From JANWYQ01 sp034432445 (GTDB taxonomy: Bacteria; Chloroflexota; Anaerolineae; JAAEKA01): a stretch of 64,000 nt of DNA. Shown here piece by piece: positions 7,818-16,652 of this stretch. The stretch is from contig DAOUBX010000025.1 of the NCBI GenBank assembly GCA_034432445.1, forward strand, positions 1 through 64,000, read 5' to 3'. Each line of letters starts with the position of its first letter. Position 1 is the first letter of the stretch. The notes beneath the pieces were generated by a model, which saw nothing but the letters and a program-made list of their open reading frames with translations, searched no databases and was not told the origin of the DNA. Made by a program: the position numbers and the translations under genes.

Positions 7818-9893
7818 CTACTTGCTTTCCTCGCGTTCCTTCTTGGCGGCTTCGATGATCTCCTGCGCAATGTTGGCCGGCACCACGGCGTAGTGCGAGA
7901 CCTCAGCCGTGTAGATGCCGCGGCCTTGGGTCAGTGAGCGCAGGTCGGCGGCGTAGTGCTGCATTTCGGCCAGTGGCACCTGGGCATCGATCACGCTCTT
8001 CTTGCGTTCCTGGCCGATGCCCTGCACGATTGCACGCCGGGTGTTGAGGTCGCCGATGATGTCGCCGACATATTCGTCTGGCACAATGACCTTGACGGTC
8101 ATGATGGGCTCCAGCAACACCGGCCCAGCCGCTTCGAAGGCTTTCTTGAAGCACTCACGGCCGGCGATCTGGAACGCAATGTCCTTCGAGTCCACCGGGT
8201 GCATCTTGCCGTCGAACACCTCGCAGCGCACATCGACAACCGGGAAGCCGGCGATAACGCCCTGCTCCAGAACGGACTTGATGCCCTTTTCAATCGAGGG
8301 GAAGAACGAGCTCGAGATCACGCCGCCGAAGACGCGGCTGGTGTCATATTCGAAGCCGCCGCCCCGCTCCAAGGGCTTGACCTCCATGTGGACTTCGCCA
8401 AACTGCCCGGCGCCGCCGGTCTGCTTCTTGTGGCGATACTGCTCCGCGGCGCTGCGCGTGATGGTCTCGCGGTAGGGTACCTTGGGCACGCTGACTTCCA
8501 CGCCCACGCCGAACTTGCTCTCCAGGTTGCGCACTGCCACATCGATGTGTGTGTCGCCCATGCCGGACAAGATCGTCTGTCGCGTGCCGGGTTCGAAGCG
8601 CCAACGCAACGTGGGGTCTTGCTCGGTCAGACGCGTCAAGGTGGTTCCCATCTTGGCCGAGTCTTGTTGTGTCTTGGGTGCGACGGCGACCTCGTACAGG
8701 GGGTTGGGGTAGGTCGGCGGGTTGATGGTGATCTGGGCCTCGCGCGTGCACAGTGTATCGCCCGTGATCGTCTCGGTCAGCTTTGCCACGGCTCCGATGT
8801 CGCCAAGCGCCAGGCGGTCAACCACGATCTGCTCTTTGCCGCGCAGTACATACACCTGCCCCAAACGCTCTTCGACACCCGCGCGCGGGTTGAACAAGCG
8901 CGAGTCGCCGGCCAGCTCGCCGGACATGACGCGGAAGTACGTGAGCTTGCCGACAAAGGGATCGGCCAACGTCTTGAAGACAAAGAGCGCCAGCGGACCA
9001 CTTGCCGAAGGCGCCAGCGTGATCTCCTCGTTCTTCGCATTACGAGCCTTCACGCCGTCAGAGGCGCTGAACGGGGGCACCAACGCCAAAATGGCGTTCA
9101 TGAAGGCCTGGACGCCCAGATTGTGGGTGGCCGAGCCGAAACAAACGGGCACAATCTCGCCCGCCTTGATGCCTGCTTCCAGCCCGCGACGGATCTCGTT
9201 CGCAGTTAGCTCCTCCCCTTCCAGGTACTTCATGATCAGCTCATCGTCGCCTTCCGCTGCAGCTTCCATCAGCTTGGTGCTGGCGTCGGCAATGTCGCCG
9301 GCGAGATTGGCTGGCGCAGGGCTCTGCTTGCCCTCGTGACCGATGAACGCCTGCTTGCTGAGCAGATCGACCACGCCTTGGAAGTTGGCCTCGCGGCCGA
9401 TGGGCACCTGAACTGGCACGAAGTTCACGCCAAAGATCTCACGCAATTGTTTCAGCACGCGCTCTGCATCGGCGTTTTCACGATCCATCTTGCTCACGAA
9501 AACCAGCCGCGGCAGTCCGGCATCGACTGCTACTTGCCAGGCCAGCTCGGTGCCGACTTCCACACCACTGACGGCATCAACAACCAGCACCGCCGCGTCG
9601 GCAGCCAGGCTAGCGCTGTAAACCTCACCCTGGAAATCGAGGTAGCCAGGCGTGTCGATCACGTTGATCTTGTACCCTTCCCACTCCACCGGGATGGTTG
9701 TGAGGTTGATCGAGATGCCGCGCCGCTTCTCTTCGGGGTCGAAGTCAGACACAGTGTTGCCATCTTCGACACGTCCCATGCGCGTCAAGACGCCGGTGTC
9801 GAACAACATGGCCTCCGATAACGAGGTTTTGCCCGAGCCGCTGTGGCCCATGAGCGCTACGCTGCGGACGCGCTCCGTTGCGTAAGTTTTCAT
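7818..9893 (-). CDS. Elongation factor G-like GTPase
   Basis: Translational GTPase of the EF-G superfamily, 691 residues. The P-loop reads GHSGSGKTS rather than the AHIDAGKTT of canonical EF-G, with DTPGYLDF as G3 and SKMDRE as G4. This matches the EF-G-like group found as second copies in many bacteria rather than the housekeeping translocase. Domains II, III (GMGDTHIDVA), IV (HKKQTGGAGQFGEV) and V are all present. AGGAGG lies 11 nt before ATG 9893. No rpsL/rpsG/tuf neighbours are seen, which supports the non-canonical assignment. Its precise role is unknown. Confidence 0.88.
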   Translation of the reverse strand: MKTYATERVRSVALMGHSGSGKTSLSEAMLFDTGVLTRMGRVEDGNTVSDFDPEEKRRGISINLTTIPVEWEGYKINVIDTPGYLDFQGEVYSASLAADAAVLVVDAVSGVEVGTELAWQVAVDAGLPRLVFVSKMDRENADAERVLKQLREIFGVNFVPVQVPIGREANFQGVVDLLSKQAFIGHEGKQSPAPANLAGDIADASTKLMEAAAEGDDELIMKYLEGEELTANEIRRGLEAGIKAGEIVPVCFGSATHNLGVQAFMNAILALVPPFSASDGVKARNAKNEEITLAPSASGPLALFVFKTLADPFVGKLTYFRVMSGELAGDSRLFNPRAGVEERLGQVYVLRGKEQIVVDRLALGDIGAVAKLTETITGDTLCTREAQITINPPTYPNPLYEVAVAPKTQQDSAKMGTTLTRLTEQDPTLRWRFEPGTRQTILSGMGDTHIDVAVRNLESKFGVGVEVSVPKVPYRETITRSAAEQYRHKKQTGGAGQFGEVHMEVKPLERGGGFEYDTSRVFGGVISSSFFPSIEKGIKSVLEQGVIAGFPVVDVRCEVFDGKMHPVDSKDIAFQIAGRECFKKAFEAAGPVLLEPIMTVKVIVPDEYVGDIIGDLNTRRAIVQGIGQERKKSVIDAQVPLAEMQHYAADLRSLTQGRGIYTAEVSHYAVVPANIAQEIIEAAKKEREESK

Positions 9894-10102
9894 GAATGCG
9901 ATATCCTCCTAAGCGCTATGGTCTGCTCTTGTAACAGACTACGCCGCCAGCGTCCACGCTCACAAGCGACAGACAGCCGGCGGCCGAGAAGATTGTATCC
10001 GATAAGCGATGAACTGTCAAAGGCGGATCGCAACTACTCAGCACAAGGCGGTGAACGGTCGAAGCCGGAGGCAAGTGGATACTCCCGGCACAACCGTCGT
10101 AA
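9894..10102. other. Intergenic region with a possible decayed repeat copy
   Basis: No credible gene lies in this 209-nt gap. A stretch at about 10029-10092 begins GCAACTACTCAG and ends near GCAAGTGGATACTCCCGGCA. These recall the two ends of the 111-bp element family found elsewhere in the window, but the match is weak and the inner palindromes are broken. Confidence 0.3.
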
Positions 10103-11422
10103 TCATCCCTTGTAGGCCCGCACGATGGAGAGGTTCTTGTTAACCAACGCCAGAGCGCGGCGCTCAGCTTCCCACAGGATGCGCTCCTCATCCAGAGTAA
10201 GCAGACGACGTTCTTTCATGAGCCAACGACCGGCGACCATGACGTGGTCAATATCGGCCGCCTGTGCGCTGTGTAACAGGCTAGCTACCAAGTCGTGGCG
10301 CGGACGCCAGTGGGGCCGGTCGCAGTCGAACAAGATCAGGTCGGCCAGGTTGCCGGGGACGATGGCGCCGCTGTTGGGCCAGCCGAGGGCCCGCGCGCCG
10401 TTTTGAGTGGCCATGCGCAGGGGCAAGTCGCCGGGCATGATTTCCGGGTTGCTGTGGTGCAATTTTTGGATCAGCGCGGCCAGCCGAGCCTCCTTGAGCA
10501 TGTTCAGATCGTTGCTACTGGCTGTGCCGTCAGTGCCCAACGCCACGTTGACGCCTTGCTTCAGCAAGGCCGGCACGGGCGTAACGCCCATCCCTAACTT
10601 CATGTGGCAGTTTGGACACTGCACCACCGTTGCCCCGCGGCGAGCCAAGATGGCCTGGTCCACCTCGTTGACGTAGATGCAATGCGCGGCGAGCACTGGC
10701 ACGTCGAACACGCCGTTGGCCTCCAGCAGTTCCACCGGTGTGCGATCGTACTTAGCCAGCGAATTGTCGACCTGTTCCTGCGACTCGGCCAGGTGAATGT
10801 GGATGCCAACTCCCAGGCGGGCGGCCACTGCTGCCGTGCGCGCCAGGAACTGAGCGTCGCACATGTAGGGCGAGTGCGGGCCCAGCACCGTGTGAATGCG
10901 CCCGTCGGCCGCGCCTTGCCAGCGTTGCACAAAATCGACGGTGCCTGGCAGGTCCGTGCCGACGTTGTGCGTTTCGCCGAAGACGCACCAGGCCAGCAAC
11001 GCGCGCAGCCCGGCCTGCTCTGCTGCTTCGGCCACGCGATCCATGTAGAAATAATGGTCGGCGAAGGCCACAGTGCCGCTGCGGATCATCTCGGCCGCGG
11101 CCAGCATCGCGCCCCAGTACACATCCTCCTCCGTGAGCTGCGACTCGACCACCCACACCCGCTCGTTGAACCAGCGGTCCAGCGGCAGATCCTCGGCCCA
11201 GCCGCGCTCGAAGGTCATAGGCGCGTGGGTGTGGGCGTTGACAAAGCCAGGCATCAAGACGTGGTTGCGGGCGTCCAGCGTCTCGTCGGGCTGAAAACCG
11301 GCCGGCGCCTGGCCGACGCCCACGATACGATCACCGTCGATGGCGACATCGGCATTGCGCAGGATCGTTCCCTGGCTGTCGAGAGTGACAACATCTGCGT
11401 GGGTGATGATGATTTTACTCAT
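10103..11422 (-). CDS. mtaD: Amidohydrolase, 5'-methylthioadenosine/S-adenosylhomocysteine deaminase type
   Basis: Metal-dependent deaminase of the cytosine-deaminase-like amidohydrolase group, 439 residues. The metal ligands are visible in order: FVNAHTHAP (HxH), HIHLAES, LAAHCIYV and LGTDGTASSNDLNM (Asp plus the MTAD-type SSNDLNM signature). Family members deaminate methylthioadenosine, SAH or adenosine in methionine and purine salvage; atrazine chlorohydrolase-like enzymes are related, so the exact substrate is inferred. ATG 11422 is preceded by AAGGTG 6 nt upstream. The frame extends further upstream without homology. Confidence 0.88.
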   Translation of the reverse strand: MSKIIITHADVVTLDSQGTILRNADVAIDGDRIVGVGQAPAGFQPDETLDARNHVLMPGFVNAHTHAPMTFERGWAEDLPLDRWFNERVWVVESQLTEEDVYWGAMLAAAEMIRSGTVAFADHYFYMDRVAEAAEQAGLRALLAWCVFGETHNVGTDLPGTVDFVQRWQGAADGRIHTVLGPHSPYMCDAQFLARTAAVAARLGVGIHIHLAESQEQVDNSLAKYDRTPVELLEANGVFDVPVLAAHCIYVNEVDQAILARRGATVVQCPNCHMKLGMGVTPVPALLKQGVNVALGTDGTASSNDLNMLKEARLAALIQKLHHSNPEIMPGDLPLRMATQNGARALGWPNSGAIVPGNLADLILFDCDRPHWRPRHDLVASLLHSAQAADIDHVMVAGRWLMKERRLLTLDEERILWEAERRALALVNKNLSIVRAYKG

Positions 11423-11547
11423 CGGGAACACCTTTTCAGAGAAGCCAACCTGCCCCGTTGGGCGGAGATGGTGAGCCTGGTTGGCGCAGTCGTCGCTGGT
11501 TGTTCGGTCGATTTGGGCCCAGGCCATGGATGTGGTCGACCGCGAGC

Positions 11548-11556
11548 ATTATAGCA
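11548..11556 (-). promoter_or_regulatory. Putative extended -10 promoter for the amidohydrolase gene
   Basis: On the minus strand this reads TGCTATAAT, an extended -10 (TGn plus a perfect TATAAT). No good -35 hexamer is visible 17 nt upstream, as expected for extended -10 promoters. It would give a leader of about 120 nt to ATG 11422. A 111-bp repeat element begins 36 bp further upstream. Confidence 0.5.
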
Positions 11557-11591
11557 TAAATGCCGGCAACGGCTCACACAAGTTTTTTTTC

Positions 11592-11702
11592 GTAACTACT
11601 CAGGTGCCGGGCACTTGCAGCCGACGGGTAGACCAAATTGGCCAGGCAAACATGGTTGTAGGCGCAGATTCAAGTGCCCGGCACCTATGGCTGAGTAGTT
11701 AC
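11592..11702. repeat. 111-bp inverted-repeat element, copy A (complete)
   Basis: Begins GTAACTACTCA and ends with its perfect reverse complement TGAGTAGTTAC. Directly inside the left end is GGTGCCGGGCACTTG, and near the right end its exact reverse complement CAAGTGCCCGGCACC. Each 15-mer contains the odd palindrome GTGCC-G/C-GGCAC. The 53-bp interior is not shared with other copies. It is the best-preserved example of the family seen at 15.7, 23.4, 45.6, 47.1, 53.7, 55.1 and 61.8 kb. Confidence 0.85.
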
Positions 11703-11799
11703 TTTTCTTCAGAGATTAGTTGGACATTTACAAAACACGCCGGATGCCTCGGGTAACATGTGGATGATCCGTAGTCGATGGCAATTGAAGTGCTGAGGC

Positions 11800-12133
11800 G
11801 TAACTGCTCAGCCCGGTGAATGAAACACCTGCACTTGCATCGCAGGTGCAAGTGTTCACCGTCTGACAGCACGACGCCTGCGCCTGCGCCGACGAAGCCT
11901 TAAGGAGCGCAGCGACTGGTGGGCCGCAGGCGAGGTGCAGGTGAGCGGCCACAGCCGCTGGCAACACGCTCCGCCAGGCTCTGGGGGGCCTTCGTACCGT
12001 CAGCCAGTTATGGTGGTCGTTCAGCACTTCGCTATTGTCGTGCTGGCAACACGCTCCGCCAGGCCCTGAGGGGCCTTCGTAGTGTCAGACAGGGATTTCC
12101 AATCCTTGGATAGGCGCACGCCTGAGCAGTTAC
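11800..12133. repeat. 334-bp element with the same type of ends and internal direct repeats
   Basis: The left end is GTAACTGCTCAG (11800-11811) and the right end its exact reverse complement CTGAGCAGTTAC (12122-12133), matching the end consensus of the 111-bp family. The interior lacks the GTGCCGGGCAC boxes. It holds a complex hairpin near 11830-11862 and two 50-bp direct repeats (11958-12007 and 12043-12092, 45 of 50 bases identical, 85-bp period), each with an AGGCCC/GGGCCT mini-hairpin. No protein is encoded, so it would be non-autonomous. A truncated gene starts exactly at its right edge. Confidence 0.65.
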
Positions 12134-12533
12134 CAACAATCATCCTATCGGCGTCTACTACTGGAATGGCAAATGGGAGGTGTTCAATCAGTCTTTGGCC
12201 GCCATGCCGGCCAACGCCGCCTTCAACGTCCTGGCGCCTGAACCAGGTGTCAACGTGTTTGTGCACAAAGCCACCCCAGCCAACACTTTTGGTAACTATA
12301 CCTTTATCGCTAACCCCCGCGCCAACGGCAATCGGCACGCGCTGGTGTTCACAACGCTGAACTGGAACCCTGGCGGAGGCAGCGGCATTTACAACAACCG
12401 CGTGACCGGTGTGTATTACGTGAGCAACCGCTGGACCATATTCAACCAAGACACGGCAGCCACGCCGCCCAACGCGTCGTTCAACGTCTATGTCGTCGCC
12501 AACAGAGCCTATCTACCGGCAATCCAACGCTGA
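12134..12533 (+). pseudogene. 3' fragment of a secreted repeat protein, cut at the element boundary
   Basis: The open frame reads NNHPIGVYYWNGKWEVFNQ directly after the right terminal repeat of the 334-bp element and continues to TGA at 12531. It contains two copies of a unit of the form (N)NHPIGVYY..W.(I/V)FNQ...A.P.NA.FNV, known as tandem modules in secreted proteins of environmental bacteria, then a short tail ending AYLPAIQR. There is no start codon with a ribosome binding site and no signal peptide; the only alternative start, GTG 12180, lies mid-module. The coding sequence upstream of the element does not continue the protein, so the 5' part is deleted or moved. Confidence 0.75.
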
Positions 12534-12547
12534 CCGGCTGAATAAGA

Positions 12548-12595
12548 GAGCGGTGTGTGATTACGGCCCGGCAAAGTCGCAAACACACACCGCTC
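12548..12595. terminator. Stem-loop between a gene remnant and lon
   Basis: A perfect 12-bp stem (GAGCGGTGTGTG at 12548-12559 paired with 12584-12595) surrounds a 24-nt loop. It lies 9 nt beyond the lon stop (minus strand), where the downstream flank on that strand reads CTCTTATTC, only moderately T-rich. It probably acts in termination or 3'-end protection for lon. Confidence 0.5.
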
Positions 12596-12604
12596 GCAAT
12601 CGGC

Positions 12605-15127
12605 TCACACCTTCTCAGCCGTCGACTCGTGTCCGTTGACGTTCACCGCGGCCGGCGCTGGGTTCAGCGCTGCGTTCAGCACATCGTCTACCCGTTCGGC
12701 GAAGACAAACTGCATTTCCTTGCGCACGGCCTCGGTCAGGTCGTCCAGGTCCTTCTCGTTGCGATAGGGCAGGATCACGGTGTCCAACCCAGCTCGCCGG
12801 GCCGCCAGTACCTTCTCTTTGATGCCGCCGACGGGCAAGACTTTGCCGCGCAGGGTGATCTCGCCGGTCATGCCCACGTTGGACTTGACCGTGCGACCGG
12901 TGAGCAACGAAACCAGCGCTACCGCCATCGTTACGCCCGCGCTAGGGCCATCCTTAGGCACGGCGCCGGCCGGGATGTGCAGGTGGATGTCGGAGCTCTC
13001 GAAGAACTCGGGGTCGATGCCTAGGCGGGTGGCGTTGGCCCGCACCCAGCTCAAAGCGGCCTGCGCGCTTTCCTTCATGACGTCGCCCAGTTGACCGGTG
13101 ATGGTGAAGCCCTTCTTGCCCGGCATCCGGGTGGCTTCCAGGAACAGGATGTCACCGCCGGTCATGGTCCAGGCCAGGCCGGTGGCCACGCCGGGAATCT
13201 CCGTGCGCTCGGCGACTTCGTCGAAGTACTTGGGCTTCTTCAGGTAATCCACCAGGTTTTCTGGCGTAATCACATAGGGGCCGCCGGTGCCGTTTTCTGC
13301 CACCTTGGTAGCAACCTTGCGGCAGATCGTTCCGATGGTGCGCTCTAGGTTGCGCACGCCGGCCTCGCGAGTGTAATCGCGCACGATCCGGCGCAGCGCG
13401 TCCTCCTCGAACAGCACCTCGCCAGGGCGCAGACCGTTCTCCTTGATCTGGCGCGGCACCAGATAGCCTTGGGCGATCTTGACCTTTTCCTCGGTGGTGT
13501 AGCTGTGCAGCTCGATGACCTCCATGCGATCCAACAGCGGCTCCGGAATCGTGTCCAGCATGTTGGCCGTGGTGATGAACATCACCTCGCTGAGATCGAA
13601 GGGCACGTCCAGGTAGTGATCGCGGAACTCGCGATTCTGCTCCGGGTCAAGAACTTCGAGCAGAGCCGAGCTGGGGTCACCGCGGAAGTCACGCCCTAGC
13701 TTATCCACCTCGTCCAGCATGAAGACCGGGTTGCGCGACTCGACCCGGCGCAGGCTTTGGATGATACGACCAGGCATGGAGCCGATGTAGGTGCGCCGGA
13801 AGCCACGGATCTCGGCTTCGTCGCGGATGCCGCCCAGGGCCAGGCGTACAAACTTGCGGCCCATGGCGCGGGCGATGCTCAGCCCCAGCGACGTCTTGCC
13901 GACGCCGGGCGGCCCCACGAAGCACAGGATCACACCCTCGCGCTCGCGGCGGATCTTGTCCGCCGGAGACTCCTCCTCGACAGCGTCCTCTTTGCGCTCT
14001 AGCTTGAGCTTGCGCACAGCCAGGTACTCAAGAATACGGTCTTTGATGTCATCCAGGCCGTAGTGATCCTCGTCCAGCACCTGGCGAGCGTGGGCGATGT
14101 CCAGGTTATCCTCGGTGCGCTGCTGCCAGGGCAGGGTCACCAGCCAGTCCAGGTAGGTTTTGATGACGCTGTACTCGGCGGCCTGAATCGGCATCTTGCG
14201 CATGCGGTCTAGCTCGCGCCGCGCTTCCTTTTCCGCCTCTTCCGGCATGCCGGCAGCCGCAATGCGCTCCTCCAGCTCTTTGATCTCGGCTTCTTGCTCG
14301 TCGCCCTCGCCCAGCTCCTTCTGGATGGCCTTCATCTGCTCGCGCAAGTAGAACTCGCGCTGCATCTTCTCCATCTCGCCCACGGCCTCGGATTGGATTT
14401 TGCGTCCCAGCTCTAACACCTCAAGCTCCTTGGAGAGCAAGGCGGTGAGCTTACGCAGCTTCTCCGTGACGCTGTCGATCTCGAGCAGCTTCTGCGCATC
14501 TTCGATATCAATGCGTAGGCTAGAAGCAATCAGGTACACCAATTGGCGCGCATCGTCTACATTGAGCGCCGCCATCTCTAGCTCTTCGGGCAGGTGAGGC
14601 ACCAGGTTGATGAGTTGGCGGAACTGATCTTGGGCTGTGCGCGCCAGCGCCTCTAGCTCAACCGTCTCTTCCAGCACATCGGGGATTTCGTGCACGCGCG
14701 CCTGCATGTAAGGCTGGGTGCGTACGAACTCATCGATGCGGATGCGTTCGAGCCCTTGGACGATCAGCCGAATGGTGCCGTCTGGGGCGCGCAGCATGCG
14801 GTGCACCACAGCCATCGTGCCGACCTCGTAGACTTGATCGGGCGACGGCTCGTCCACCTCAGGCGCGCGGCTGGTGACCAAGCCGATGATGCGCGGCTCG
14901 GCGTCTCCCAACGCCTCGTCGATCAAGCGCACAGAGCGCGGCTGCCCTACGGTTAGGGGCAGCCACATCATGGGATACACAACAACCCCGCGCAAGGGCA
15001 GGATGGGCAAGATTTGTGCTTTTCCTTGGGGCTGGTCGTCAGATTCAGCGATATCACCTGGGCCTGTCCCGCTCGACCCAGGGCGCTGTACTTCCAATCG
15101 CTCTCGGTTTTTGCCAAAAATAGACAC
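12605..15127 (-). CDS. lon: ATP-dependent protease Lon
   Basis: LonA-type AAA+ serine protease degrading misfolded and regulatory proteins in the cytoplasm. The protein is 840 residues, the full family length. It carries an N-terminal LON substrate-binding domain (LPILPLRGVVVYP), a coiled-coil region (about 200-320), an AAA+ module with Walker A GPPGVGKTS and Walker B FMLDEVDKL, and a protease domain with catalytic Ser in KDGPSAGV and Lys in VGGIKEKVL. It lies 42 nt downstream of hsp20, and the pair plausibly forms a heat-stress operon. No CIRCE operator was seen. Confidence 0.97.
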   Translation of the reverse strand: MSIFGKNRERLEVQRPGSSGTGPGDIAESDDQPQGKAQILPILPLRGVVVYPMMWLPLTVGQPRSVRLIDEALGDAEPRIIGLVTSRAPEVDEPSPDQVYEVGTMAVVHRMLRAPDGTIRLIVQGLERIRIDEFVRTQPYMQARVHEIPDVLEETVELEALARTAQDQFRQLINLVPHLPEELEMAALNVDDARQLVYLIASSLRIDIEDAQKLLEIDSVTEKLRKLTALLSKELEVLELGRKIQSEAVGEMEKMQREFYLREQMKAIQKELGEGDEQEAEIKELEERIAAAGMPEEAEKEARRELDRMRKMPIQAAEYSVIKTYLDWLVTLPWQQRTEDNLDIAHARQVLDEDHYGLDDIKDRILEYLAVRKLKLERKEDAVEEESPADKIRREREGVILCFVGPPGVGKTSLGLSIARAMGRKFVRLALGGIRDEAEIRGFRRTYIGSMPGRIIQSLRRVESRNPVFMLDEVDKLGRDFRGDPSSALLEVLDPEQNREFRDHYLDVPFDLSEVMFITTANMLDTIPEPLLDRMEVIELHSYTTEEKVKIAQGYLVPRQIKENGLRPGEVLFEEDALRRIVRDYTREAGVRNLERTIGTICRKVATKVAENGTGGPYVITPENLVDYLKKPKYFDEVAERTEIPGVATGLAWTMTGGDILFLEATRMPGKKGFTITGQLGDVMKESAQAALSWVRANATRLGIDPEFFESSDIHLHIPAGAVPKDGPSAGVTMAVALVSLLTGRTVKSNVGMTGEITLRGKVLPVGGIKEKVLAARRAGLDTVILPYRNEKDLDDLTEAVRKEMQFVFAERVDDVLNAALNPAPAAVNVNGHESTAEKV

Positions 15128-15169
15128 GATAAGGACCTCTCTGTTCTGATTGCTTTGTTTCTCGTCGCA

Positions 15170-15598
15170 CTACTTGTCGGTTGACGCCAAGGTTCGTACC
15201 GGTACTTGTTGTGGCATGGCTTTGGGCAAGTTGATCACCAGAAAACCATCAACGTAGGTGGCGCTGGCGTTGTCAGCGTCAGCCAAAGCAGCCGGCAAGT
15301 AGACCTGGCTGACGAAACCGCCTTGCTGGATCTCGAGCTGATGAAAGGTCATCTTGCCTTCCACCGTTGGCAGATGCCTTTTGCCGCTCACCGTAAGCAA
15401 CCTCTCGGCCGCAGCTAATGTGATCTGAAAGGCATCCGGTTCCAGGCCGGCCACCTCTACCGTCACGACCACGGCATCGTCCGTTTCATATACATTGGTC
15501 GGGGGCCTGAAGTATGCGCCCTCAAGGGCGTCACGCCTGCGCTGCAAAACACGGATCCGACCTAGTCCAGCGTGTTGATACAAGAATTCGTCGACCAT
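15170..15598 (-). CDS. Small heat shock protein Hsp20 family
   Basis: ATP-independent holdase chaperone, 142 residues from ATG 15598 (MVDEFLYQ), which has CGGAG 8-9 nt upstream; ATG 15622 is an alternative. The alpha-crystallin domain spans about residues 30-125, with NVYETDDAVVVTVEVAGL as its opening strand and the expected late motif VDGFLVINLPKA (the usual GVL is a conservative GFL). It is immediately upstream of lon, which links a holdase to a protease for damaged proteins. Confidence 0.9.
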   Translation of the reverse strand: MVDEFLYQHAGLGRIRVLQRRRDALEGAYFRPPTNVYETDDAVVVTVEVAGLEPDAFQITLAAAERLLTVSGKRHLPTVEGKMTFHQLEIQQGGFVSQVYLPAALADADNASATYVDGFLVINLPKAMPQQVPVRTLASTDK

Positions 15599-15744
15599 GC
15601 ACAATACTCCGGATGATGACATACTTGTCCACAGCGTCGCAGTCGACAGACTTGTGCAGGCGCTGGTTGAGAACCGTCAGGCCCGCTCCTCTTCAGCAGC
15701 TATCGCTACCGACACTGGGTGTTGAAGGCTGTGTTGTCCGCCAT

Positions 15745-15838
15745 CGGTGCCGGGCACTTGGCTCTGCGTTTGCCAAGGTCTCCGCGGAACTGGATTAAGC
15801 TACGAGCCGTTCGCAAGCACCGACAGCTAAATGGTTAA
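15745..15838. repeat. Degenerate copy C of the 111-bp element
   Basis: The left box GGTGCCGGGCACTTG is intact at 15745-15759. The interior follows the copies at 23.4 and 45.6 kb with many changes (CTCTGCG, then GCCAAGGTCTCCGCGGAACTGG). The right box is eroded to CGCAAGCACCGACAG and the end to GGTTAAC. The left terminal GTAACT end is lost. It lies between the hsp20 start and its probable promoter. Confidence 0.6.
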
Positions 15839-15851
15839 CTTCGCGGCTCCA

Positions 15852-15860
15852 ATTATACCA
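15852..15860 (-). promoter_or_regulatory. Putative extended -10 promoter toward hsp20-lon
   Basis: On the minus strand this reads TGGTATAAT, an extended -10 with a perfect TATAAT. It lies about 250 nt upstream of the hsp20 start, and the decayed repeat copy lies inside the leader. No clear -35 is visible. Confidence 0.4.
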
Positions 15861-15882
15861 CACTCAATCAGATATGAGAGAC

Positions 15883-15911
15883 TTGATCGTCCCTTTTCTG
15901 TAAAGTCTAAT
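15883..15911 (+). promoter_or_regulatory. Putative sigma-70 promoter toward the cyclodeaminase gene
   Basis: TTGATC (15883-15888) and TCTAAT (15906-15911) are separated by 17 bp. A small direct repeat, AAGTCTAATgcAAGTCTAAT, overlaps and follows the -10. The leader to ATG 16014 would be about 95 nt. Confidence 0.35.
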
Positions 15912-16013
15912 GCAAGTCTAATAATCGGATGTCTGACTTGTGGAAAAGCCTGAGTTGCCATAGAATGCGCCTGCCAGATCTTCCCGTTACCCTCTAGCAA
16001 GCGAGCACGGCGC

Positions 16014-16643
16014 ATGAGCACAACACAGTCCTTCGAACTCAGCAATTTCATCGATGTTCTGGCTTCTGGTGAGCCGACACCGGGCGGCGGCAGCGCGGCA
16101 GCCTTGGCCGGTGCGCTGGGCGCCGCGCTTGCGGCTATGGTAGCTCGCTTAACGCTCGGCCGAGCTGCGTATGCTGAGGTCGCGCCGGAGATGCAACAGA
16201 TCGTTGCTGCGGCCGAACAGTTACGGCAGCGCCTCGTGGAGCTAGTGGCCCAGGACGCTGCGGCCTACGACGGGGTGCGCGCAGCTTACCGCCTTCCCAA
16301 GAAGAGCGATGACGAGCAGGCCACCCGACGCGCAGCGATCCAAGAGGCGCTCAAAGAGGCCACTCGTACACCTTTGGCCACAGCCGACTGTTGTCAGTCT
16401 GTCTTGCAGCTGACTGTGCGCGTGGCAGCAGCTGGCAACCGCAATGCCGCCACCGATGCGTGCGTTGGCGCCTTGTTGGCGTACGCTGGGCTGCAGGGGG
16501 CGGCCCTCAACGCGCGCGTCAACCTGGCTGATCTGCAAGATGTTGCTTTTGTAGCTCACTGCGAAGAGAAGATCGCTGAGTACCTCGCCGGGGGACAGCA
16601 GCTAATGCAGGAGACCTTGCGAGCAGCAGGACACACCTTCTGA
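16014..16643 (+). CDS. Cyclodeaminase/cyclohydrolase family protein (FTCD C-terminal domain type)
   Basis: Stand-alone protein of 209 residues matching the formiminotetrahydrofolate cyclodeaminase fold. The signature SGEPTPGGGSAAALAGALG is at the N-terminus, followed by long alpha helices (RLPKKSDDEQATRRAAIQ, and AAGNRNAATDACVGALL). Family members convert 5-formiminoTHF or methenylTHF to 10-formylTHF precursors in folate one-carbon metabolism; stand-alone versions include methenyl-THF cyclohydrolases (FchA). No other folate genes are adjacent, so the exact reaction is inferred. The start lacks a clear ribosome binding site. Confidence 0.85.
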   Translation: MSTTQSFELSNFIDVLASGEPTPGGGSAAALAGALGAALAAMVARLTLGRAAYAEVAPEMQQIVAAAEQLRQRLVELVAQDAAAYDGVRAAYRLPKKSDDEQATRRAAIQEALKEATRTPLATADCCQSVLQLTVRVAAAGNRNAATDACVGALLAYAGLQGAALNARVNLADLQDVAFVAHCEEKIAEYLAGGQQLMQETLRAAGHTF

Positions 16644-16652
16644 TTGTTGCGC

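Noticed and set aside
8722..9209. Long plus-strand frames opposite the EF-G-like gene
   Set aside because: The minus strand encodes a full-length conserved GTPase; the opposite frames show no family motifs.
11958..12092. Two 50-bp direct repeats as a short CRISPR or integron attC array
   Set aside because: There are only two imperfect copies with a 35-bp gap, no cas genes, no integrase and no attC core sites; they belong to the 334-bp element.
15128..15900. CIRCE or other heat-shock operator upstream of hsp20-lon
   Set aside because: No TTAGCACTC-N9-GAGTGCTAA or similar inverted repeat was found.
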